Below are positions 7,827-15,229 of a stretch of DNA of 64,000 bases, in pieces (positions within the stretch are counted from its first letter, which is position 1; every line of letters starts with the position of its first letter). The position numbers and the translations under genes were made by a program. The DNA is taken from positions 204,770 to 268,769 of the forward strand of contig JACKKB010000006.1 of assembly GCA_020637635.1 (NCBI GenBank), read 5' to 3'. Below the pieces are notes generated by a model, which did not search any database, was not told the DNA's origin, and saw only the letters and a program-made list of their open reading frames with translations. This DNA comes from Albidovulum sp. (GTDB taxonomy: Bacteria > Pseudomonadota > Alphaproteobacteria > Rhodobacterales > Rhodobacteraceae).

Positions 7827-9098
7827 TCAGGTCGCCTCGAGCGCCTCTTCCATCGCCGCGAGGAAACGGCGCACCTCGTCGAGACTGTTGTAGTGGCAGA
7901 GCGAGACGCGGATGCAGGCGTCGAGCCCGAGCGGGGCGAGGATGTTGCCGCAATAGTGATCGTTCTTGCGGATATGGACGCGGATCCCCCGCGCGGCGAG
8001 GAAGGACACGAGCGCGCCGGCCTCCATGCCGTCGAGCGCCAGCGACACGACGCCCTCGCGGCCCGCAACCGCGGCACCGCCGATGAGGCGGAGCCCCGGC
8101 ATCTCGGCCAGGCCGCGCTGATTGCCGGTGCCCTCCAGCATTGCCGCCGTCAGCGCCGCCTCGTGGGCATGGATCGCGGCGCCGGCGGCTTCGAGCCGTG
8201 CGCGGCGATCGCCGGCGTGCGAAACCCGGGCGCCGAGCCAGTCGAAATAGTCCACGACATCGCAGAAGGTGGCATAGGCGCCGGCGTCGCGCGTGCCAAG
8301 CTCCCAGGCGCGCCCCGGCCCGCCCCGGATCTGTTCCTTGGCGGCCTCTGTCAGCCGTTCCGAGGCCCAGCCGACGCCGTAGCCATGGCGCGAGAAGACC
8401 TTGTAGGGCGAGACGGCATAGCCGTCGGCGCCGTAGGCCGCGCAGTCGATCTGGCCGTGGCTCGCGTGCTGGATGCCGTCGATGACGATGAAGGCGGAGG
8501 GGGCACGGGCGCGGATCGCCGCGGCGATCGCCGCCACATCGACGGCCATGCCGGTCACCGGCGAGGTCTGGACGATGGTGGCCACGCGGACCTCGGGGGT
8601 GATCGCGTCCAGATGCGCCTCCGGCGTGACGGTGCCCGTGGCATCGTCATGGGCGACCAGCACATGCGCCCGCCCGGTCACCTCGGCCCAGCGCGCCATC
8701 GCGCTGCGCGTGGCCGGATGTTCGAGCGTCGAGCCGAGCATCAGGCCGCCGGGCGCGCCGGCAAGCGCCGCCGTGCGGATCAGGCGGAAGAGGACCTCGG
8801 TCCCGCTTTCGCCGACGAAGACCTCGCCACCCTCGGCGTTCAGGAAGAGCCGCATGTCGGCGCGGCCGCGTGCGATGGCCGCCACGAGCGCCTGCGAGGC
8901 GGGGTTGTCGCGGCCCTGGTTGTCCGGATAGCCGGCATAGGCGGCGGAGGTCTCGATCACCGACTTCAGCCGCAGCGCGCCGCCGGCATTCTCGAAGAAG
9001 ATGCGCGGGCCCGCGAAGGGGCAGGACTCGACATGGGCGAAACGATCGCGGATCGCCGCCAGAAGGCCGTCGTCGAACAGGGTCGGATGGCTGGTCAT
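7827..9098 (-). CDS. class V PLP-dependent aminotransferase (cysteine-desulfurase-like)
   Basis: A 423-residue fold-type I enzyme. The PLP lysine is in VSPYKVFSRHGYGVGWAS (K233), preceded by AFIVIDGIQHASHGQID, which carries the cofactor-binding aspartate and the pre-lysine region. FFENAGGA near the N-terminus is the usual substrate-site start in this family. The desulfurase-type catalytic cysteine loop is not obvious, so aminotransferase, epimerase or lyase activity is as likely as desulfuration. It converges on the SqrR-like gene with a 36-bp gap, but belonging to sulfur metabolism is only an inference from position. Confidence 0.82.
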   Translation of the reverse strand: MTSHPTLFDDGLLAAIRDRFAHVESCPFAGPRIFFENAGGALRLKSVIETSAAYAGYPDNQGRDNPASQALVAAIARGRADMRLFLNAEGGEVFVGESGTEVLFRLIRTAALAGAPGGLMLGSTLEHPATRSAMARWAEVTGRAHVLVAHDDATGTVTPEAHLDAITPEVRVATIVQTSPVTGMAVDVAAIAAAIRARAPSAFIVIDGIQHASHGQIDCAAYGADGYAVSPYKVFSRHGYGVGWASERLTEAAKEQIRGGPGRAWELGTRDAGAYATFCDVVDYFDWLGARVSHAGDRRARLEAAGAAIHAHEAALTAAMLEGTGNQRGLAEMPGLRLIGGAAVAGREGVVSLALDGMEAGALVSFLAARGIRVHIRKNDHYCGNILAPLGLDACIRVSLCHYNSLDEVRRFLAAMEEALEAT

Positions 9099-9268
9099 CG
9101 GATGCTCCGGATCTCATGGACGGTGATGCGCCGGGCGATCCGGTGCGACGGGAGGTCGTTTGCTGCTGCCACCAGAGAGCGATGAACCGTTGCCTTGCCC
9201 GAAACCGCCACGGCCCTGCGGGCCGGGCACGCCGCGCCCGGAGGCGTGGGGCGATCGACATGTCTGGT

Positions 9269-9344
9269 TGGTGCCCCCAGAGAGACTTGAACTCCCGACC
9301 TCGAAATTACAAATTTCTTGCTCTACCAACTGAGCTATGGGGGC
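9269..9344 (-). tRNA. tRNA-Thr (anticodon UGU), CCA encoded
   Basis: The minus strand folds into a full cloverleaf. The acceptor stem GCCCCCA/TGGGGGC (9338-9344 with 9273-9279) is perfect, and the D-arm GCTC/GAGC and T-stem GGGAG/CTCTC are also perfect. The anticodon loop TTTGTAA gives anticodon TGT. The anticodon stem has an A:G mismatch at its outer pair (27:43). Discriminator A at 9272 is followed by genome-encoded CCA (9269-9271). UGU reads ACA threonine codons. Confidence 0.95.
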
Positions 9345-9597
9345 CAAACCACACGTCGTCTTCCGGCGAACGGGGGCCTTGATCATGGATCCGATCGAAA
9401 CGCCCCGATAGCTGGAGCCCGGCGAAGGAAGCAACCGCAAGGTGCATCTGCAACACCCCATGGCAGCCTGCATGACCCGGACCTCGGCCGTAGGTGCTCA
9501 TACCGGCAAGCGGATCGGCACGCAAGCCACAAGCATTCGCGCGCCCGTCGCGGTTCCTCGCCGGCCCGGCCTCAGGCCGAGAGGGGAACGCGCAGGA

Positions 9598-10371
9598 TCA
9601 TTGCGATTTCATCATTTCGACCGTGGACAGGAGCTTGCTCTGATCGACGGCGATCAGGCCCCGGCGCGGTCGATCAAGATCGATGATCAGGAAAACGAGC
9701 ACGACGATCAGCATCATCATGGCGTAGATCGGTATGCCGGGTCGCACCCCCGAAATGGCGTAGGTAAATCCGATGACCGCGCCCAGCACCACGAAGGTGC
9801 CGAAGAGCAGGTAGAGAACCGGCTCGGGAACGTGGCGTTCAATCGCTGCGTCGCGACTTGAAAGCGCGTCCGACACATCGTTCAGACTGGTTGCAAAGGC
9901 GACGGCCGCGGGCCCGCCGGGATCGAGGGCTTCGTCAGCCGCGATCGACCAGAGCTGGCCGAACAGCGTCTCGGCACGGTCGACATGCTGCTCCCGTTCC
10001 TGACTTCTGGCGGCAGAGATGTCCGTTCCTTCGACGCGCACCTCGGCGTAGCGACGCAAGAGATCCTTGGCGGCGTCGCGGCGCGCTTCGCTCACGAAAT
10101 CCGTCCGCAGCCAGGCGGTGCCGATCGCATTCGCCTCTTTCACCACTTCGGCGGAGCGTTCGTCGAACCGCCCGAGCGCCAGGGAAAACGTGAAGCCGAG
10201 CAACAGCGCGAGAAGGCCCAGGAGCGAACCCTGAACCGCGTTCGCCTGACTCTTGCTTTCGCTGTTCTCGTTTACCTGCCAACGCTTGCCGGTCGCGATG
10301 CCGAGCCACATGGCCGTGGTCATCGAGATCAGCAGGACTGCGGCAATGAAGAAGGAGGGAATGTTGTACAT
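9598..10371 (-). CDS. DUF4239 (bestrophin-like domain) membrane protein
   Basis: A 257-residue protein with an N-terminal membrane segment (FFIAAVLLISMTTAMWLGIA), a second segment QGSLLGLLALLLGFTFSLAL, a central helical soluble part of about 110 residues, and two C-terminal segments (LYLLFGTFVVLGAVIGFTY and IYAMMMLIVVLVFLIIDLDRPR). This order, with DLDRPRRG after the last segment, is that of the DUF4239 family. Function is not established; an inner-membrane channel-like role has been suggested from bestrophin resemblance. ATG 10371 is the likely start; the open frame begins six codons earlier. It stands alone, 253 bp from the tRNA gene, with nothing recognisable in that gap. Confidence 0.8.
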   Translation of the reverse strand: MYNIPSFFIAAVLLISMTTAMWLGIATGKRWQVNENSESKSQANAVQGSLLGLLALLLGFTFSLALGRFDERSAEVVKEANAIGTAWLRTDFVSEARRDAAKDLLRRYAEVRVEGTDISAARSQEREQHVDRAETLFGQLWSIAADEALDPGGPAAVAFATSLNDVSDALSSRDAAIERHVPEPVLYLLFGTFVVLGAVIGFTYAISGVRPGIPIYAMMMLIVVLVFLIIDLDRPRRGLIAVDQSKLLSTVEMMKSQ

Positions 10372-10620
10372 GCAACTTCCGGGACGCAACGATGGGCGAA
10401 AGCGTCATCGTGGATTATCGGTCGCTTTGCAATAGGCGCGTCTTGCGATGGCGGCGGCCCGCGTGGCACCCCGGAGGCGAGCACGCCTTCCATGTGCCCC
10501 CCTTCGCGGCCCGGCGTCGCCCGGGCATTGCCGCCCTGCCCGCACCCTCATGCCGCGACCGCGGAAAACGCAGAAGCCTCGCAGCGTGGCGGCACTGCAC
10601 GGGCCGCATCGCGGCCGGGG

Positions 10621-12330
10621 TCAGTGCAGACGCCGCTGCGCGCGCGCCAGAAGCGCCACCGAGACAAGCCCCACGGCAATGACGAGAAGCGCCGGCGGCG
10701 CCGCCTCGGCGAGGTTCTCGAGGCTCGCCTTCTCGTGCACCCGGGTGGCAAGCGTGTCGTAGTTGAAGGGCCTGAGCAGCAGCGTCGCCGGCAGTTCCTT
10801 CACGCAGTCGACGAAGACGAGCAGCAGCGCCGCGCCGACCGATCCGCGCATCATCGGCAGGTAGACGGCACCGAGCGTGCCGCCGGCGCTGCGGCCGAGC
10901 GAGCGCGCGGCCATCGGCAGCGAGGGCGGCACGCGGCCGAAGGCGGCATCGGTGGCGCCCTGGGCGATCGCGAAGAAGCGCACGAAATAGGCCAGCACGA
11001 TGGCCGCGGCCGAGCCGGTGAGCAGAAGCCCGGGATCGTGGCCCGTCGCCCAGGTCCAGGCATCGGCGATGCGGTGGTCGAGTGCTGCGAGCGGGATCAG
11101 GATCCCGACGGCCAGAACCGCGCCCGGCGCGGCATAGCCGATCGTCGTGAGCGGCAGCAACCGGCGCGGCACCGCATGGCCGCTGAGACGCACGCCGTAG
11201 ACCAGGACGAGCGCGCCCGCCACGGTCAGCGCCGCCGCCGCGCCGCCGGTCACGAGCGTGTGCAGCAAGGCGCGCAGAAGACCGGCATCGACCCAGCCCT
11301 CCGCGGTCGTGGCAGCATGGCCGGCGATCACCGCGAGCGGCAGGACAAAGCCCGCCAGCACCGGCAGGGCGCAGGCAGCCGTCGCCGCCAGGGCCGCCGG
11401 CCCCTTGAGGGCGATGCGCACCACCGGCCGCGGCTGGCGCGCGGACTGGTAGTATCGCGACCGCCGCCGCCCGGCCTTTTCAAGCCCGACAAGAAGCAGG
11501 ATCGCGGCCAGGATCACGCAGGCGATCTGTGCCGCGCCACCGGCATTGCCGGTCTCCAGCCAGACCGAGAAGATGCCGGTCGTCAGGGTCTGCACGGCGA
11601 AATAGTCGACGACACCGAAATCGTTCACGGTCTCCATCATCACCACGGCGGCGCCGGCGGCGATGGCGGGCCGGGCAAGCGGCAGGCCCACGCGCCGGAA
11701 AAGCGCGATCGGGCCGGCGCCGAGGGCACGCGCCACCTCGTAGCTGCCGGCGGGCTGCTCGCGGAAGGCGGCGCGGGCCAGCAGGTAGACGTAGGGGTAA
11801 AGCGCCGCCGCCAGCACCACGATCGCGGCCAGGGGCGAGCGGATCTGCGGAAACCAGTAGTCGCGGGCCGAACTCCAGCCGGCCGCGGCACGCAACGCCA
11901 CCTGGACCGGCCCGGAATAGTCGAGAAAATCGACCAGCGCATAGGCCCCGACATAGGCCGGGATCGCCAGCGGCAGGAGCAGCAGCCACTCGAGCGCGCC
12001 GACCAGCGGAAAGCGATACATGGTGACAAGCCAGGCCGCGCCCGCACCGACGGACGCGGCCAGCGCGCCGGTGCCGAGCGCCAGGATCGCGGTATTGGCG
12101 GCATAGCGCGGCAGGGTCGCATGGAGAAGATGCGGCCAGATGTTCTCGGTCGGATGGAAGGCCAGCACCACGACCGAGAGGATCGGAACCGCGACCAGTG
12201 CCGCGATCAGCGCCGCGCCCAGCGACCAGAGCCCGCTGGCCGGGGCCGTCGCGCCGCGGTCGGGGCGGCCCGGCGCGGCAGCATCCGCAAACCCGCGCGC
12301 GGTCTTGAGCTCGGCTTGGCGCGGGGGCAT
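10621..12330 (-). CDS. iron(III)-type ABC transporter permease (FbpB/SfuB-like)
   Basis: A 569-residue inner-membrane protein with about twelve hydrophobic segments in two homologous halves. Each half ends in a permease EAA-type loop: SYEVARALGAGPIALFRRVGLPLARPAIAAG in the first, PPSLPMAARSLGRSAGGTLGAVYLPMMRG in the second. Internal duplication and length match FbpB/SfuB ferric-ion permeases. No binding protein or ATPase gene is adjacent in the window, so its partners are encoded elsewhere. Start ATG 12330 has GAGGAAA about 9 bp upstream. An 8-bp inverted repeat lies in the 117-bp divergent promoter region. The 249-bp gap downstream holds no recognisable gene. Confidence 0.88.
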   Translation of the reverse strand: MPPRQAELKTARGFADAAAPGRPDRGATAPASGLWSLGAALIAALVAVPILSVVVLAFHPTENIWPHLLHATLPRYAANTAILALGTGALAASVGAGAAWLVTMYRFPLVGALEWLLLLPLAIPAYVGAYALVDFLDYSGPVQVALRAAAGWSSARDYWFPQIRSPLAAIVVLAAALYPYVYLLARAAFREQPAGSYEVARALGAGPIALFRRVGLPLARPAIAAGAAVVMMETVNDFGVVDYFAVQTLTTGIFSVWLETGNAGGAAQIACVILAAILLLVGLEKAGRRRSRYYQSARQPRPVVRIALKGPAALAATAACALPVLAGFVLPLAVIAGHAATTAEGWVDAGLLRALLHTLVTGGAAAALTVAGALVLVYGVRLSGHAVPRRLLPLTTIGYAAPGAVLAVGILIPLAALDHRIADAWTWATGHDPGLLLTGSAAAIVLAYFVRFFAIAQGATDAAFGRVPPSLPMAARSLGRSAGGTLGAVYLPMMRGSVGAALLLVFVDCVKELPATLLLRPFNYDTLATRVHEKASLENLAEAAPPALLVIAVGLVSVALLARAQRRLH

Positions 12331-12367
12331 TTCTTACGGTTTTCCTCGGCTGGCCTCCCCGGCGGTT

Positions 12368-12388
12368 ACAGGAAAGCGGTTTTCCTGT
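12368..12388. promoter_or_regulatory. inverted repeat, candidate operator
   Basis: ACAGGAAA (12368-12375), a 5-nt spacer, then TTTCCTGT (12381-12388): perfect 8-bp arms. It lies between the divergent starts of the iron-type permease (12330) and the hypothetical gene at 12448, where a repressor or activator would bind. The sequence does not match the Irr or RirA sites I know. A short hairpin in an RNA leader is an alternative. Confidence 0.4.
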
Positions 12389-12447
12389 CCAGCGCGGGCG
12401 TATATGGTCGCACGAAGACCGGATGACCGGCGGCAGAGCGGGCAGAG

Positions 12448-13323
12448 ATGCAGATAGCCTATCACCTTGGCGCACATGGCACCGACGACGAGCGGCTGGT
12501 TCGCGGATTGATGCGCAACCGGGCGACGCTGGCCGAACACGGCACCGACGTACCGGCGCCGCGGCTCTATCGGGCGCTCCTGCCCAAGATCGCGCGGTCG
12601 CTGCGCGGGGCGCCGGCGGGCGAGGACGCGCAGCAGGTCTTTCTGGACTCCATCCTCGAGGAGCACACCCCGGCGCGGCTGGTGCTGAGCGGCGAGCAGC
12701 TTCTCTGCTTTCCCATGCAGGCGATCATGCCCGAGGGATTCTACACGCTGATGCCGAACCGGGTTCTGGCCTATTCGAACCTCTTTCCGATGGAGGACAC
12801 GCAGTTCTTCATGGCGTTGAAGAACCCCGCCACGCTCATCCCCGCGCTTATCGCCAAGGCCAACGGCGGCACCTACGAGGCGGTGATGAGCGGCCACGAC
12901 CCGCGCCAGCTGCGGTGGAGCGACGTGATCCGCGCCACGCTCGACGTGGCGCCGGGGCTGCGGCTCACGCTCTGGTGCGACGAGGACACGCCCTTCGTCT
13001 GGCCCGAGGTGGTCCGCGCGGTCGCGGGCCTCGGGCCCGAAGACGCGCTCGATACCGATTACGACGTGCTGGGCGAGATCCTGAACGAAGACGGTCTCGC
13101 GAAGCTCAAGGCCTATTTCGATGCCAAGCCTCCCACGACCATCGAAGAGCGGCGGCGCATGATCAGCGCCTTTCTCGACAAGTTCGCCGATCCGGCGGCA
13201 CTCGAGGTCGAGCTGCCGCTGCCGGGCTGGACCGATGACCTCGTGGCCGAGATCACCGACGCCTATCTGCGCGACTGCGCGGCGATCGCGCGGTTCCCGG
13301 GGGTGACCTTCATCACCCCCTGA
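12448..13323 (+). CDS. hypothetical protein, 291 aa (possibly sulfotransferase-like fold)
   Basis: A soluble protein without signal peptide or membrane segments. It starts MQIAYHLGAHGTDDERLVRGL and contains LVLSGEQLLCFP and FFMALKNPATLIPALIAKANGG; these remind me of the core of bacterial sulfotransferase-like proteins (an R/K-NPxxxxxS-type strand-helix), but no clear 5'-PSB loop is visible. It resembles a hypothetical protein recurrent in Rhodobacteraceae. ATG 12448 lies after a purine-rich GGGCAGAG. It stands alone between the iron-type permease and the P1 peptidase; function not assigned. Confidence 0.6.
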   Translation: MQIAYHLGAHGTDDERLVRGLMRNRATLAEHGTDVPAPRLYRALLPKIARSLRGAPAGEDAQQVFLDSILEEHTPARLVLSGEQLLCFPMQAIMPEGFYTLMPNRVLAYSNLFPMEDTQFFMALKNPATLIPALIAKANGGTYEAVMSGHDPRQLRWSDVIRATLDVAPGLRLTLWCDEDTPFVWPEVVRAVAGLGPEDALDTDYDVLGEILNEDGLAKLKAYFDAKPPTTIEERRRMISAFLDKFADPAALEVELPLPGWTDDLVAEITDAYLRDCAAIARFPGVTFITP

Positions 13324-13344
13324 CCGTATCGCCCGACCGCATCG

Positions 13345-13396
13345 CCTCGCCGCATCCCCTCGCCGCATCCCCTCGCCGCATCCCCTCGCCGCGTCC
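13345..13396. repeat. 13-bp tandem repeat, 4 copies
   Basis: Four 13-bp units of CCTCGCCGCATCC (the fourth has GCGTCC), then a partial fifth, in the 150-bp gap after the hypothetical gene at 12448. Unit length is not a multiple of three, in keeping with noncoding DNA. No hairpin is evident. Confidence 0.85.
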
Positions 13397-13473
13397 CCTC
13401 ACCGGGCGCCGCGGTGCCTCTTGCGGCCGGTCGCGCGATCGCCGAAAGTCGCGCCTACCGCAGGGAGATGCCG

Positions 13474-14589
13474 ATGACCGACCCGTTTCGCACACCTTCG
13501 GGGAAACCGCGCGCCCGCGCGCTGGGGCTCGCCTTTCCCGGATCCCCCGGACCGCTCAACGCGATCACGGACGTGCCGGGCGTTGCGGTCGGCTACACCA
13601 CGCTCGTCTCCGGCTCGGGACCGCTCGAGGTCGGCCGCGGGCCGGTGCGCACCGGCGTGACCGCGATCCTGCCGCGACCGCGCGCGCACCTGACGCAGCC
13701 GGTCTTCGCCGGGATCTCGAGCTTCAACGGCAACGGCGAGATGAGCGGGTCGCACTGGATCGACGAGGCCGGGCGCTTCGCGCTGCCGATCACGATCACC
13801 AACACGCATTCCTGCGGGCTCACGCGGGACGCGACGCTGAAATGGGCGGCGGCGCGCTATCCCAACACCTTCGCCGACAGTTTCGGCCTGCCCGTCGCAG
13901 CCGAGACCTATGACGGATATCTGAACGACATCAACGGCTTCCATGTGCAGGACGCGCATGTCTTCGCGGCCATCGACACCGCCACGACGGGCGCGATCGA
14001 GGAAGGCAGCGTTGGCGGCGGAACGGGCATGATCTGCTTCGGCTTCAAGGCCGGGTCGGGAACCGCCTCGCGGCGTGTCGGCTTCGACGGCACCGAATAT
14101 ACCGTCGGCATCTTCGTGCAGGCCAATTTCGGCTATCGCGACGACCTGACCGTGGCCGGGCAGCGGCTTGGCGCGCGCCTGCACGCCGAGGCCGCGGCGG
14201 GCGCGCCCGCCACCGATCAGGAACTGTCCTCGATCATCGCCGTCGTTGCCACCGACGCCCCCTTCCTGCCGCATCAGATGAAGCGGCTGGCGCGGCGACC
14301 GGCGATCGGCATGGGGCGCGTGGGCGGCTACGGCCGGCATGGCTCGGGCGACATCTTCATCGCCTTCTCGACCGCTAATGCCGCGGCCACGGACGACGAT
14401 GCCAAGGGCCTGCAGAGCGCCCGCTTCGTGCCCGACAACCAGATCGATCCGTTCTTCGAGGCGGTGGTGCAGGCGATGGAAGAGGCGATCCTGAACAGCA
14501 TGATCGCCAACGAGGCGATGACGGGGCGCGACGGCAATCACATTCCCGCCCTGCCACGCTCGGGCCTGCAACGCGCGCTCGGGCTGTGA
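13474..14589 (+). CDS. P1 family peptidase (DmpA/BapA-like Ntn hydrolase)
   Basis: A 371-residue member of the peptidase S58 family, which removes N-terminal residues from small peptides or beta-peptides after self-cleavage into two subunits. The hallmark is LSSIIAVVATDAPFLPHQMKRLARR; the second serine (S253) corresponds to the nucleophile that becomes the new N-terminus, although the residue before it is Ser rather than the Gly or Asn seen in DmpA and BapA. The N-terminal ITDVPGVAVGYTT and the central EEGSVGGGTGM also fit. I chose ATG 13474 because GGGAG lies 6 bp upstream; ATG 13468 is too close to it. Confidence 0.88.
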   Translation: MTDPFRTPSGKPRARALGLAFPGSPGPLNAITDVPGVAVGYTTLVSGSGPLEVGRGPVRTGVTAILPRPRAHLTQPVFAGISSFNGNGEMSGSHWIDEAGRFALPITITNTHSCGLTRDATLKWAAARYPNTFADSFGLPVAAETYDGYLNDINGFHVQDAHVFAAIDTATTGAIEEGSVGGGTGMICFGFKAGSGTASRRVGFDGTEYTVGIFVQANFGYRDDLTVAGQRLGARLHAEAAAGAPATDQELSSIIAVVATDAPFLPHQMKRLARRPAIGMGRVGGYGRHGSGDIFIAFSTANAAATDDDAKGLQSARFVPDNQIDPFFEAVVQAMEEAILNSMIANEAMTGRDGNHIPALPRSGLQRALGL

Positions 14590-14601
14590 ACCGGGCCCGG
14601 T

Positions 14602-14862
14602 TCAGCCCATGCCCAGCGCGGCCTTGTACATCTCCAGCACCGCCTCTTCTTCGGCGAGGTCGTCCTTGTCGCGCTTGCGCAGCGCGATCACCTTGCGCAG
14701 CACCTTGGTGTCATAGCCGCGGCCCTTGGCCTCGGCCATGACCTCCTTCTGCTGGTCGGCGATGTCCTTCTTCTCGGCCTCGAGATGTTCGTAGCGCTCG
14801 ATGAACTGGCGCAGTTCGTCGGCGGCGACGGAATAGGTGGCATCGGAAACGGGCTGGTCCAT
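14602..14862 (-). CDS. gapR: GapR-type nucleoid protein (DUF2312)
   Basis: An 86-residue, highly charged, helical protein beginning MDQPVSDATYSVAADELRQF and containing ERYEHLEAEKKDIADQQKEV and GYDTKVLRKVIALRKRD, the DUF2312 signature. Caulobacter GapR, of this family, binds overtwisted AT-rich DNA and assists topoisomerases during replication. Strong AAGGAG ribosome site before ATG 14862. Converges on the P1 peptidase gene 12 bp away. Confidence 0.9.
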   Translation of the reverse strand: MDQPVSDATYSVAADELRQFIERYEHLEAEKKDIADQQKEVMAEAKGRGYDTKVLRKVIALRKRDKDDLAEEEAVLEMYKAALGMG

Positions 14863-14981
14863 CGCGGCACTCCTTGGCTGATCAGGGCCCCTGACTAGTC
14901 GCTCGGCCGCGGTGCTTCAAGCCCCGCCTTGATGCCGCCTGCGGTTCGCGCTAGGCCGGGGCGAAAGCGGGAGGGAACCTC

Positions 14982-15197
14982 ATGGACTGGCTCATCTGGA
15001 CCGGCGCGGCGGTGGTGGTCGCGGGGCTCGCGCTTCTCGTCACGGCGATCCTGCGGGTGGCGCGCGACCGCAACGCCGGACTTGACGATGCCGCCCTTCG
15101 GGCGCGGTTGCAACGCGCGATCGCGGTGAATTTCGCGGCCCTGCTGCTCTCGGCGCTGGGGCTGATGATGGTGGTTCTCGGGATCACGCTGCGCTGA
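14982..15197 (+). CDS. small membrane protein, 71 aa, hypothetical
   Basis: Two predicted membrane segments: WLIWTGAAVVVAGLALLVTAIL at the N-terminus and FAALLLSALGLMMVVLGITL at the C-terminus. They are joined by a charged loop (RVARDRNAGLDDAALRARLQR). A good ribosome site (GGGAGGG) lies 7 bp before ATG 14982. Divergent from gapR. I know no function. Confidence 0.65.
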   Translation: MDWLIWTGAAVVVAGLALLVTAILRVARDRNAGLDDAALRARLQRAIAVNFAALLLSALGLMMVVLGITLR

Positions 15198-15229
15198 GGC
15201 GGGTCCGTTCGCGCGCCCCCGGCGCCCGG

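Noticed and set aside
9345..9597. Possible small gene between tRNA-Thr and the DUF4239 gene
   Set aside because: Only short frames without ribosome sites or recognisable product; I see no hairpin or repeat either.
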